Of a stretch of 56,263 bases of DNA, positions 33,061 to 41,764 are shown in pieces. The position numbers were made by a program, and so were the translations under genes. Position 1 is the first letter of the stretch; every line of letters starts with the position of its first letter. The notes below the pieces were generated by a model that saw nothing but the letters and a program-made list of their open reading frames with translations, ran no database searches and was not told where the DNA came from. Source of the stretch: Bacteriovoracaceae bacterium UBA6144 (lineage in GTDB: Bacteria; Bdellovibrionota; Bacteriovoracia; Bacteriovoracales; Bacteriovoracaceae); the NCBI GenBank assembly GCA_002435705.1, contig DIVA01000127.1, forward strand, positions 6,800 through 63,062. Reading direction: 5' to 3'.

Positions 33061-33944
33061 CCTTCTAAGGAAAATTCATTCATCAGTTCTTGCGCTATCG
33101 GATTCATCATCTTGCGCTTTAAGGCGACCATCCAGAGTTCCAAATGAATAGGAAGCTGACCGATGATGTGCAAATCTTTCTGCTTTACCCAGTACTCGCT
33201 GGAGCCCTGAGTAAGGAAAGTGATACCCTTACCCTCGATCGCTAGATTCTTGAGAAGGATATTCTCATCTGTCTCTAATACGATATTCATTGAGATTTTA
33301 TTTTCATGATAGAAGCGCTCAATTTCATGACGAGGTCGTGAAAGGGGTGAAAAAACCAAACAAGGAACATTCTCTAGGCTTGAGGGGAAATCTTTTTTCA
33401 AGGGAAGATATTTCTTGTGTCCCACCACAAAGAGTGGTGAATGAGCGACTCGTTTCTGAAGTAGAATTTCTTTTTTGGAGTGAGGGCTTGGTTGCTCCAT
33501 CATCAGGACCAAATCAAGTCGATGCTCGAGTAAATCTTCAATGAGAGTTTGGGTATTATTATGTGTGACCGTCGGTGCTGCGCCCTTGATATCAAGAGCA
33601 TGAGAGAGAAGATTGGTAGCGGCGTAGTGAGGAACCCCTTCCTCTATACCGATTTGAACGCTGGTGACATTCTTCTCTTTTCCATCAGAGAGAGTGTTAA
33701 GCATTTCTGAGCCCATCGAAAAGATGTCTTGCGCATACTTCAGAGCGATCTGACCAGCTTCTGTAAGGACTAAGCGCTTTTGCTTTCGCTCAAACAAAGG
33801 ACGCTCAAGTCGCTCTTCAAGTTGTTTTAATTGCATCGATAGGGAGCTCTGTCCCACACGCAACACCTCGGAGGCTTTCGACAGTGACCCTGTCTCGGCA
33901 ATAACTTTAAAATAAAGAAGATGATGATAGTTTAGCCAATTCAT
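33057..33944 (-). CDS. LysR-family transcriptional regulator (NhaR-like)
   Basis: A regulator of 295 residues. The N-terminal winged helix reads MNWLNYHHLLYFKVIAETGS, like NhaR, then LSKASEVLRVGQSSLSMQLKQLEE as the recognition helix. A substrate-binding-like domain follows from about 90 to 290. LysR proteins usually bind their own promoter region. Here it is the last of four genes mutA-mutB-meaB-lysR, each overlapping the next by 4 bases, so it may control that operon by feedback. NhaR-type regulators respond to sodium ions, but whether this one does is unknown. Confidence 0.88.
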   Translation of the reverse strand: MNWLNYHHLLYFKVIAETGSLSKASEVLRVGQSSLSMQLKQLEERLERPLFERKQKRLVLTEAGQIALKYAQDIFSMGSEMLNTLSDGKEKNVTSVQIGIEEGVPHYAATNLLSHALDIKGAAPTVTHNNTQTLIEDLLEHRLDLVLMMEQPSPHSKKEILLQKRVAHSPLFVVGHKKYLPLKKDFPSSLENVPCLVFSPLSRPRHEIERFYHENKISMNIVLETDENILLKNLAIEGKGITFLTQGSSEYWVKQKDLHIIGQLPIHLELWMVALKRKMMNPIAQELMNEFSLEG

Positions 33945-34903
33945 AATTTTATTCTTTTCATAATCTCTATTACGGCTTCGTGGATAGTTATTTTTTGTTC
34001 TTGAATGGCCTGAAGTTGAGTGGCGAGTAACTCCTCTCCCACCTTTAACCTCAGGCGCTGCTGAAACTCTTGATGAAGCTCTTGCTCAAACCAATAATTA
34101 AGCTGCTTCGTCCGCTTTTGAAGGATGAGATCTTTTTGTGTTTGAGTAAATTCCTGAATGCTTTTCCAAATCTCAGAAAAACCACTCTTCTCAAGGGAGC
34201 TGCAACTGAGTACCGGAGGATGCCACTGATCAGAGCGAAGGATATGAAGGGCATTTTGGTAATGGTGTTTCGCTGCTTGTGCCAGATGCAGATTATCTCC
34301 ATCCGCTTTGGTCACCACCACCATGTCAACGAGCTCCAAGATACCTCGTTTTATGCCTTGTAAATCATCACCTGCTCCTGGTTGCAGGAGCATCATGAAA
34401 CAGTCAACTAGGTGGGCAACAGTTGTTTCACTCTGCCCCACCCCAACAGTTTCAACAATTACCACATCAAACCCAAAAGCTTCACACAGATGGATTGATT
34501 CTCGTGTTCGTCGTGCCACCCCCCCCAGCGCTCCTCCCGAGGGAGAAGGACGAATGAAAGCTTCAGACGAGCGGGCCAGAAGATCCATACGTGTCTTATC
34601 ACCCAGAATACTGCCTCCAGACACCTGAGAGCTAGGATCGACCGCGAGAACAGCTAATGTCATTTTCTTTTCAATCAAGCTCATCCCAAAAACTTCTATG
34701 AAACTTGATTTACCTACACCTGGTGTTCCCGAAATGCCTAAGCGAATGCTTGGCTTCTGCGCTTTGATTTTTTTGAGAAGCTCATGAATCAAAGACTGAT
34801 GATCTGAGCGCTGAGACTCGGCCAGGGTAATGGCGCGTGCAAGTGCATTTTTATCTCTTCTCGCAAAACCTTCGACCAGATCTTCAAGAGTCCATGTTTT
34901 CAC
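33941..34903 (-). CDS. meaB: MeaB/ArgK-type GTPase, B12-mutase chaperone
   Basis: A 320-residue G3E GTPase that guards methylmalonyl-CoA mutase by helping adenosylcobalamin loading and removing damaged cofactor. P-loop GTPGVGKSS (about 59-67), then LAVLAVDPSSQVSGGSILGD (switch-like) and the base-recognition motif VVTKADGDN. The GVARRTRES stretch and the C-terminal dimerisation helices are typical for MeaB. It is translationally coupled to mutB (4-base overlap) as in most mutAB operons. Confidence 0.93.
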   Translation of the reverse strand: MKTWTLEDLVEGFARRDKNALARAITLAESQRSDHQSLIHELLKKIKAQKPSIRLGISGTPGVGKSSFIEVFGMSLIEKKMTLAVLAVDPSSQVSGGSILGDKTRMDLLARSSEAFIRPSPSGGALGGVARRTRESIHLCEAFGFDVVIVETVGVGQSETTVAHLVDCFMMLLQPGAGDDLQGIKRGILELVDMVVVTKADGDNLHLAQAAKHHYQNALHILRSDQWHPPVLSCSSLEKSGFSEIWKSIQEFTQTQKDLILQKRTKQLNYWFEQELHQEFQQRLRLKVGEELLATQLQAIQEQKITIHEAVIEIMKRIKL

Positions 34904-37011
34904 TGACTTTCCTTTTGAACCTGCTTTAAGACTTCTCTAGCAGCATCAGCGATGACTGTCCCAGGTCCAAAAATGGCTGCCACACCGAGAGCTTTGAGTG
35001 CAGGGTAATCTTGTGGAGGGACAACTCCTCCAACCACAACCAGAATATCTTCGCGGTTGTTTTTCTTCAGGGCCGCGATCAAGGAAGGTACTAGGGTAAG
35101 ATGCCCGGCCGCAAGGGATGAAACTCCCACGATATGTACATCGTTTTCTGCTGCCTGTGCAGCCACTTCTTCTGGCGTTTGAAACAGAGGTCCCACATCC
35201 ACATCAAACCCCAAATCTGCAAATGCAGTCGAGATGACCTTTTGACCTCGATCATGACCGTCTTGACCCATTTTGGCGACGAGGATTCTGGGTCTTCGCC
35301 CATGAAGTGAAACGAATTCTTCAATCGTCTTTTGAATATCAGTCACGTCTTTCTTCCCTTGCTGAATTTGCCTGAGGTAAACACCTTGAATGGTCTGAAT
35401 GTCGGCTTTATGGCGACCAAAAACTTTTTCCATAGCTTCACTCATCTCACCCACTGTGGCGCGATGACGAGCGGCTTTAATCGCAAGGTCTAAGAGATTG
35501 CCTGTCCCGCTCTCACAGGCCTGAGTTATAGCACTCAGGGCCTCTTGCACTTTTTTCGAATCCCGCTGAGAGCGAAGTTTATTTAGCCGTGCAATTTGTG
35601 ACTCTCTTACGGCGTTGTTATCAACCTTCAACACTGGTACATCTTCTTTAAGAGGAGAAATGAATGTATTCACACCTACTAGAGGTTGTTCTCCAGAATC
35701 AATGCGTGCCTGAGTACGTGCTGCAGCTTCCTCGATTCGTCTCTTGGGTAGCCCCTGAGCAATTGCTTTTGTCATCCCACCTAGACTTTCTACTTCTTTC
35801 AAATGCTCACGCACTTTTTTTATTAATTCCTCGGTCAGCGACTCAACATAAAACGAGCCTCCCCAAGGATCAATAAATTGAGTCGAATCGGTTTCTTGTT
35901 GAATGAAGAGCTGAGTATTACGTGCAATGCGTGCCGACTGGGCCGTAGGAAGTGCCAAGGCCTCGTCTAGAGAGTTCGTGTGGAGTGATTGCGTGTGACC
36001 ATGAACTGCGGCCATGGCTTCAATCTGTGTGCGTACGACATTATTCCAAATATCTTGAGCGGTGAGACTCCACCCTGAGGTCTGGCAATGTGTTCTGAGA
36101 ATTAAAGACTTGCTGTTTTTAGGTTCAAACTGACTGACAAGCTCACACCAGAGCACGCGAGCGGCTCGCATCTTAGCAATCTCTGTGAAGTAATTCATGC
36201 CAATCGCCCAAAAGAATGAAAGTCTCGGAGCAAATTCATCAACGCTGAGACCACTTTTGAGACCTTGCTTTATGTACTCCACACCATCGGCTAGAGTATA
36301 GGCAAGCTCAAGATCAGCCGTCGCTCCCGCCTCTTGCATATGATAACCAGAGATAGAAATAGAATTAAACTTAGGCATGTGCTTTGAAGTGAAAGAGAAG
36401 ATATCACCAATGATTCGCATCGAAGGAGTCGGCGGATAGATGTAAGTATTTCTCACCATGAATTCTTTCAAAATATCATTTTGAATGGTTCCGCTTAAAT
36501 CACCGAGTGCAACTCCTTGCTCTTCTGCGGCAACACAATAAAGCGCAAGGATAGGGATCACCGCCCCATTCATCGTCATGGAGACACTCATTTTATCCAG
36601 GGGAATACCATCGAAGAGCAGCTGCATATCAAGAATAGAGTCAATGGCCACTCCCGCCATACCAACATCACCCGCCACACGCGGATGATCAGAGTCATAG
36701 CCTCGATGAGTAGCCAGATCAAAAGCAATCGAGAGACCCATCTGGCCTTTGGACAAATTATCTCGGTAGAAACGATTGGAATCTTCCGCCGTTGAAAATC
36801 CTGCATACTGGCGAATCGTCCAAGGCTTACTCGTGTACATGGAAGCGTAAGGGCCACGAAGGAAAGGGGCGATCCCAGAGAAAGCCGGAGCAACGGGGCG
36901 AGCTGGATAAAATTCTAGGAGCTCAATCCCCTCAGGTGTCACTCTCAATGCTTTGGGGCGGGCTTCTATCGACTTTGGTTTTTTATAAGAAAGAGTTGAA
37001 AAGTTTTTCAT
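34900..37011 (-). CDS. mutB: Methylmalonyl-CoA mutase, large (catalytic) subunit
   Basis: Adenosylcobalamin-dependent isomerase between methylmalonyl-CoA and succinyl-CoA; 703 residues. The TIM-barrel region has TIRQYAGFSTAEDSNRFYR, SVSMTMNGAVIPILA and RIIGDIFSFTSKHMPKFNSI (substrate and CoA contacts). The C-terminal B12 domain has KMGQDGHDRGQKVISTAF, with His in the D-x-H-x-x-G motif as the lower axial ligand. It is central in propionate, odd-chain fatty acid or branched amino-acid breakdown. It overlaps mutA and meaB by 4 bases each. Confidence 0.95.
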   Translation of the reverse strand: MKNFSTLSYKKPKSIEARPKALRVTPEGIELLEFYPARPVAPAFSGIAPFLRGPYASMYTSKPWTIRQYAGFSTAEDSNRFYRDNLSKGQMGLSIAFDLATHRGYDSDHPRVAGDVGMAGVAIDSILDMQLLFDGIPLDKMSVSMTMNGAVIPILALYCVAAEEQGVALGDLSGTIQNDILKEFMVRNTYIYPPTPSMRIIGDIFSFTSKHMPKFNSISISGYHMQEAGATADLELAYTLADGVEYIKQGLKSGLSVDEFAPRLSFFWAIGMNYFTEIAKMRAARVLWCELVSQFEPKNSKSLILRTHCQTSGWSLTAQDIWNNVVRTQIEAMAAVHGHTQSLHTNSLDEALALPTAQSARIARNTQLFIQQETDSTQFIDPWGGSFYVESLTEELIKKVREHLKEVESLGGMTKAIAQGLPKRRIEEAAARTQARIDSGEQPLVGVNTFISPLKEDVPVLKVDNNAVRESQIARLNKLRSQRDSKKVQEALSAITQACESGTGNLLDLAIKAARHRATVGEMSEAMEKVFGRHKADIQTIQGVYLRQIQQGKKDVTDIQKTIEEFVSLHGRRPRILVAKMGQDGHDRGQKVISTAFADLGFDVDVGPLFQTPEEVAAQAAENDVHIVGVSSLAAGHLTLVPSLIAALKKNNREDILVVVGGVVPPQDYPALKALGVAAIFGPGTVIADAAREVLKQVQKESQ

Positions 37012-38495
37012 GCTTCACTTCCCATTTCTATCCAGCCCACGAGCTCAGAGAGTTCACTCAGGATATCTTGACCAGAGTAGATGTTCACACATCCTTCTAA
37101 TTGAGTTTTACCGGCGAGATACGTTCGCTTAGAAACGTTCGAGCACTTGTTGTGTTGGTCATCACTTGTAACCCATGCACTCAAAGCTGACTGACTCATC
37201 CATACTTTTGCCTCTTCAGGGCTAAAAAAGACTTTTTCTGTTACTTTGAGCCCCAGGAGTTCAAAATAATTTTTGGTAAAATTGGCCCGCGCTTGCAAAC
37301 TCGCATAAGTGCCCACAATGGCCATTCGCACTTCAATTTTTTTCTTTAGTTTTAATCGCAGCTCTTCAAAACTGCGGCCAAGCCGAACATGATCAGACCT
37401 CTCCCAGCGCGAATGAAGGCTCACTTGTGCCTTGGGGAGAGCAAAATCATTAACTCCCGCTTGAACTAAACGTCGCTTGTTAAACTGCGTGGTGATCTCC
37501 TGCCAATTTTTCTGAGCCAGCTCTCGCATTTTGTTTTCATCTAATGGCTGAGCTTCTAAACTTTGCATAAAAGCCCAAGCTTCACTGATGTACAGCTCAG
37601 TTAAATTCTCAATCGTGAATGAACCGAATGCCGGATCTTTAATTTCTGATAGCTTCGATTCATTTTGTAAAACTAACTGCGAGGTTAACCCAAGTCGGCG
37701 TGCCTGCAATCTTTCAGTCTCATCCAGCCGCACTAATAAATCAAAAGGCAGTGACTCTACCACATCACATCCGCTCAGATACGCGGCAGACAGTGAGGTT
37801 GCGTTACGGAGAATATTTGAATGGTAATCAAAAGCAGTGAAACTTCTCCAAGGCGCGCGTCCGATAATTTTAATGTCTCCCAGAAGTTCTTTTTTATCTA
37901 AGCTCTCTAGCACCGACTCAAGCATGAGACTGAGGGCCCTCTTTTTAGCGATGGATTTAAAAAAATCCGTTTCCATCTCAACCGCAATTCCCACGCGAGG
38001 TTCTTTTTTTTCATCCTGGGCCCAGCGGATAAATTGATGGAGAAGAAATCCCAGCTCATGAATACCATGGGCTCCCCAGGCAGTGAGCGCTTGTGCATGA
38101 ATTACTTTGGTCCCAAGGCCCGAAAGCTCACCCAGTCCCCAGATTCTACCTTTAAATGCTTGAGCCTGAACAAGGTGTGTCCTCACAAACGAGCGACACT
38201 CCTCAGAGGACCAACCTAAGAGAAATGGATCTAAGATAAAATCATACACACCTAACTCTAATTCTTGGTTAAAACGATCCCATCCAAAATCCTCAGCTCT
38301 TGTCAGAGTCAGAGACAAGGCTGCCGTAGCAAACTGCTTGATAGAAGCAGGATCAGCTTGATTGGAAAGGATGGGGGCCGAAAGTCCCAGACCAATGGTT
38401 TTTTTCAGACTAGGCTGGTCAGTTTTAAGTTCTTTAGCTACTAGTTTTTGCCAGTTACTTTCGAGTTCGATGAGTTTGTCATGATGGTTTGTCAT
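37008..38495 (-). CDS. mutA: Methylmalonyl-CoA mutase, small subunit
   Basis: A 495-residue homologue of MutB's barrel domain; with MutB it forms the heterodimer. Weak motif conservation is normal, since this subunit has no B12 site. Here I see no D-x-H-x-x-G, as expected; the closing domain (RMAIVGTYASLQARANFTK) is the remnant. MutA-specific features are LGLSAPILSNQADPASI and the C-terminal GWIEMGSEA. First gene of the operon; no strong promoter hexamers were seen in the 78 bases upstream that it shares with the divergent HD-GYP-like gene. Confidence 0.85.
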   Translation of the reverse strand: MTNHHDKLIELESNWQKLVAKELKTDQPSLKKTIGLGLSAPILSNQADPASIKQFATAALSLTLTRAEDFGWDRFNQELELGVYDFILDPFLLGWSSEECRSFVRTHLVQAQAFKGRIWGLGELSGLGTKVIHAQALTAWGAHGIHELGFLLHQFIRWAQDEKKEPRVGIAVEMETDFFKSIAKKRALSLMLESVLESLDKKELLGDIKIIGRAPWRSFTAFDYHSNILRNATSLSAAYLSGCDVVESLPFDLLVRLDETERLQARRLGLTSQLVLQNESKLSEIKDPAFGSFTIENLTELYISEAWAFMQSLEAQPLDENKMRELAQKNWQEITTQFNKRRLVQAGVNDFALPKAQVSLHSRWERSDHVRLGRSFEELRLKLKKKIEVRMAIVGTYASLQARANFTKNYFELLGLKVTEKVFFSPEEAKVWMSQSALSAWVTSDDQHNKCSNVSKRTYLAGKTQLEGCVNIYSGQDILSELSELVGWIEMGSEA

Positions 38496-38544
38496 ACCGG
38501 AAATTCTAGCAAAATTACTCTCTACTCGTCCTCCATAAAGCAGC

Positions 38545-38567
38545 TATAATGTAACGAGCACAAGGAG
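38545..38567 (+). promoter_or_regulatory. -10 hexamer and strong ribosome binding site of the HD-GYP-like gene
   Basis: A perfect TATAAT lies at 38545-38550 and AAGGAG at 38562-38567, 6 bases before the GTG start at 38574. The start codon choice (GTG, not a later ATG) rests on this site. No good -35 is seen at 17 bases. Confidence 0.55.
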
Positions 38568-38573
38568 ATAAGG

Positions 38574-39875
38574 GTGTCGTTAACGCTTTTGGTAGAGTCT
38601 AATCCTCGTATCATCGACATCTATATGTTGAATCTCTCCACTTATGTGGGACTCGACATCATGGTCGTCAGCACAGTGAACGATGCACTGCAAGTTTTGG
38701 ATAAGCAGCCCTTCAAACTGATCATATCTCGGGCCAGCATGGAGCAAAAAAACTTAGCCGAGCTAATTGCCGACAAAATGGGACAACTTCAACTCACTAT
38801 TCCGCTCTTTGTGATCGGCCATGGAGTCTATCCGAAACTAGCAACTGGCGTCCTAAGTGGGAGCCTGGATCTCAAAGGTGTGGTGAAGGGAGCCGCACAG
38901 GCGTTGGGGATCACAGCGCAACAAATGGCCCAAAAGAAAGTCGATGACTTCTTCCCTATTCATTCACGATATATTCAGATGATTAATTTTCCAAACACCG
39001 ATCTTTATGAAAAAACGGCTGAAGGTCAGTATCGACTCATTGCTCAGTCACATAAAAAGCTAGACCACTCCACACTGGCAAGAGACACATTTTTTTACGT
39101 CCAAAAACTAGATCGCCTGCAGATGGTAAACCTCATTACCTCAGAGCTTATCAGTCTGCTTGAAGACAAAGACTTAAATCCAGACGAAGTTATTCAAGCG
39201 GGAGCCTCAAATCTTGAGCTCCTATCGAAAAAACTCATGAGCATTGGTATTACCGAAGAAACTATTCAGTTAGCTAAAAAAAGTATGACCAGTCTTTCAC
39301 AAAACGTGAAAAAAAATAAAGAATTGGGCAAACTTCTTCAACGAATGCTCTCTAACCAAGCTGGCTATCTATTTCGCCATACCCAAGTCGTGACTTACGT
39401 CAGTCTTCACATTGTCAAACACATCGACTGGGGAACACCCGAGCAGGAAGATAAGATTAATTTCATTTGTTTTTTTCACGACATTGCACTCGAGAATGAC
39501 GTACAGGCTAAAATTAAAAATAAAGAAGAGCTTAGAAAATCGACGCTTGATACACGAGAAAAAAATCTGGTCGAAAAACATGCCCAGATTGCAGCAGAAT
39601 TAGTTCACAAGTATCCCCATGCTCCCATGGGTGCGGATCAAATCATTCGTCAGCACCACGGGATGCTCAATGGAGCCGGATTCTCTGATCATTTCGGGGC
39701 CAATCTCTCACCTATGGCCATTGTTTTTGTGGTAGCCGAAGAATTCACAAGAATCATTATCGAGAAGGAAAATGGGCCCTATGACGTCAAAGAGATGGTC
39801 AAACATCTTAAAACAGCTTTCCCAACTAGCCGCTTTCAAAAAATGATCGAAATCGTCGAAAAAATCACCTTTTAA
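38574..39875 (+). CDS. Pseudo-receiver plus degenerate HD-GYP domain protein
   Basis: A 433-residue protein. Residues 1-110 have response-regulator strand order (LTLLVESNPRIIDIY), but the phosphoacceptor position reads KLIISRAS, with no Asp, so it is a pseudo-receiver. After a linker, an HD-type domain follows from about 265: FRHTQVVTYVSLHI, FFHDIAL (His-Asp), HAQIAAELVH, and RQHHGMLNGAGFSDHFG, where HD-GYP enzymes have H-H-E-x2-D-G-x-GYP. Metal-binding histidines appear present, but the GYP loop is GAGF, so c-di-GMP hydrolysis is doubtful. Starts at GTG with a strong AAGGAG. It has a paralogue at 51166-52527. Confidence 0.8.
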   Translation: MSLTLLVESNPRIIDIYMLNLSTYVGLDIMVVSTVNDALQVLDKQPFKLIISRASMEQKNLAELIADKMGQLQLTIPLFVIGHGVYPKLATGVLSGSLDLKGVVKGAAQALGITAQQMAQKKVDDFFPIHSRYIQMINFPNTDLYEKTAEGQYRLIAQSHKKLDHSTLARDTFFYVQKLDRLQMVNLITSELISLLEDKDLNPDEVIQAGASNLELLSKKLMSIGITEETIQLAKKSMTSLSQNVKKNKELGKLLQRMLSNQAGYLFRHTQVVTYVSLHIVKHIDWGTPEQEDKINFICFFHDIALENDVQAKIKNKEELRKSTLDTREKNLVEKHAQIAAELVHKYPHAPMGADQIIRQHHGMLNGAGFSDHFGANLSPMAIVFVVAEEFTRIIIEKENGPYDVKEMVKHLKTAFPTSRFQKMIEIVEKITF

Positions 39876-39913
39876 GATGACCCTTCTTAGGCCTTTATTA
39901 GGTTAAGTTAAGA

Positions 39914-40210
39914 GTGAAAACTGCCGAAATAACCAGCATGAAAGACCAACGCTGCCTTATCTGTAAATACCTCGGTGACCATTCAGAAAAACACCTTAGC
40001 CGCGATAAGATTTATCGTGAGCGCGGGCAGGATATCGTTGTCCCTTTATGTTACTCACACTCGTGGGAACTTTTCCGCATGGGACAGAAAAAATTTCTCA
40101 ACCAATACAAATCTAACTTCATGGCGTTCTTTGGAACAGAAACTGAAGCTGCGCTGATCGAGTATGTCAAAGGTGAAGAGAATAAAGGATTTGGTTCCTG
40201 GATCGCCTAG
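39914..40210 (+). CDS. Small Cys/His-rich protein (zinc-finger-like)
   Basis: 98 residues. A CLICKYLGDHSEKH stretch gives C-x2-C near residue 15, and LCYSHSWELF gives C-x2-H about 35 residues later, a zinc-ribbon-like pair. I do not recognise a named family. GTG 39914 opens the frame; ATG 39938 (MKDQRCLIC) would shorten it by 8 codons, and neither has a good ribosome binding site. It is 38 bases after the HD-GYP-like gene and may share its transcript. It ends 7 bases before the convergent methyltransferase gene. Confidence 0.6.
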   Translation: MKTAEITSMKDQRCLICKYLGDHSEKHLSRDKIYRERGQDIVVPLCYSHSWELFRMGQKKFLNQYKSNFMAFFGTETEAALIEYVKGEENKGFGSWIA

Positions 40211-40217
40211 CTTCCTC

Positions 40218-41009
40218 TTAAACGAGTGCTGCAATATAGGCTACCCATGCATCACAATTCTCTCCAATCTCACTTGGAAGAAACTCTCCATTTCCTCCGC
40301 CCTCATCATCGTCGCCTTCCCAAAAAACCATGGAGCGGCTGAATCCTGCCTCGCTTAAAAGCTCACGAAGCTCCACAATAGTCCAAAGTCGCCACTCGTA
40401 GGTGAAAACATTCTCATGCTTCTTTCCTTTAGCATCTCTAAAATGAATGGCAAAAGTACATTCGGAATTAATCGGATTAAAACTCTGGCACTCCCAATAA
40501 TAAGTGAGACCTTTTAATTTTTTTGTATCCGTCACAATCTTCTGACTTTCTGGGCCACCAAAGAGATCCAAAAAAAACATTCCCTGCTTTCCCATCCCAT
40601 CTCTGACAGTTTTGAAATACTCGAGAAGAGTTGAGCGATTTTTAAAAATAAAATAGCTAAAATTAAAGGCACAAACGACATCAACTTTAAAATCTCTTTT
40701 ATCGAGAACGTTCGCTTCAAGAAACTTTACGCGCTGTCGTGCTTTAGGAGTAAGTTTTGAAAGATGCCGAGACTTACCTTCTGCAATTGGTTCAGGATCA
40801 AGATCAACGGCAAAGGCCTGTGACTCACTAGTACGACGAGCCCAATCACACGAGATGGCACCAGTACCACAGAAATCTTCTCTGAGAGTGGTGGGAAAGC
40901 GTCCATGGATTTTTTTAAACCATAAACGCATGAAATCCACTTCTGACTCGGGGTTTTGTACGGAGCGCTCGTACCAGTCATACTTGAGCTTGATATCTAG
41001 GTCTTTCAT
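40218..41009 (-). CDS. SAM-dependent methyltransferase (class I)
   Basis: A 263-residue Rossmann-fold methyltransferase. EDFCGTGAISCDWA (motif I, about 43-56), AFAVDLDPEPIAEG (motif II with the acidic residue binding the ribose) and VKFLEANVLD are seen in order, followed by VVCAFNFSYFIF (motif IV). Cytoplasmic; substrate unknown. It is the last of three genes in the same direction as the membrane protein gene (3-base gap) and the S41 protease gene. Confidence 0.82.
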   Translation of the reverse strand: MKDLDIKLKYDWYERSVQNPESEVDFMRLWFKKIHGRFPTTLREDFCGTGAISCDWARRTSESQAFAVDLDPEPIAEGKSRHLSKLTPKARQRVKFLEANVLDKRDFKVDVVCAFNFSYFIFKNRSTLLEYFKTVRDGMGKQGMFFLDLFGGPESQKIVTDTKKLKGLTYYWECQSFNPINSECTFAIHFRDAKGKKHENVFTYEWRLWTIVELRELLSEAGFSRSMVFWEGDDDEGGGNGEFLPSEIGENCDAWVAYIAALV

Positions 41010-41012
41010 ATT

Positions 41013-41762
41013 TTATCCATTCTGGTGCAGATACAATCTCAGGGGATGCTTCTCACCGATATATTTTGAAACTATTTTTTCAAAAGATTTTTTATCTTTT
41101 TTCCATAGATCCCAGCGTAGCATTCCCAGAGATTCACTCTTCTGGTCAAACAATTCCAGGGCCTCGATGTAGTCCCTATTCAGTCGTACAGACTGAATTT
41201 GTGACCACTTTATTCTTCTTCTTTGATTAAGGTCTGTCGACTTGATTCTAAGTTTATGAGGAAGATCAATTCCTTCAAAAGTAATGGTAAATCGCATTGG
41301 AGTTGAGCGCAGGGGCATTTTGATAAAGAAGAGAAAGACGACAAATAGCTCCGCATAGTTGATAAGCAAATGCAGATTACCTAGGAACCCGATCAGCATA
41401 TCCAAAAGGAAGTTTATCTCGCTGGACTGTTTCAATAAATACTTCATCAGTTCTTCATAGAGGCCCGTGTACTTAATGAGCAAAGGAAGAAGATAGAGGA
41501 GTATCAATTCAAAACGAGGCTCTTTTTTATCAAACTCATAGATCTTGCTCATCTTTTCAAGCTGGACCTCAGGGGGTAAACCTGCGAGGTGTCTGACCCT
41601 TACATCCTGGGCCTGGAGTTGTTCGAATTTTTTTTTATCTTTGAAAGCGTTAATTCTGCGGCGAGCAGCTTCTTCTTCAGCCTTTAGTGGGTCTTCTGTA
41701 GGAAGATCATCTAGTGAAATTCCTACAGAAGTAACATCATCTTTTGATTTATCGTCACTCAT
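41013..41762 (-). CDS. Unknown protein with two membrane helices and a C-terminal domain
   Basis: 249 residues. A long charged N-terminus (about 1-85, coiled-coil-prone) is followed by two hydrophobic spans (about 85-100 and 112-150) and then a soluble domain (about 155-245) of alternating strands (MRFTITFEGIDLPHKL, IKWSQIQSVRLNRDYIEALELF) that recalls a bacterial PH-like fold. I recognise no named family. It begins 2 bases after the S41 protease stop codon, so the two are co-translated and a shared envelope role is likely. Confidence 0.6.
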   Translation of the reverse strand: MSDDKSKDDVTSVGISLDDLPTEDPLKAEEEAARRRINAFKDKKKFEQLQAQDVRVRHLAGLPPEVQLEKMSKIYEFDKKEPRFELILLYLLPLLIKYTGLYEELMKYLLKQSSEINFLLDMLIGFLGNLHLLINYAELFVVFLFFIKMPLRSTPMRFTITFEGIDLPHKLRIKSTDLNQRRRIKWSQIQSVRLNRDYIEALELFDQKSESLGMLRWDLWKKDKKSFEKIVSKYIGEKHPLRLYLHQNG

Positions 41763-41764
41763 GT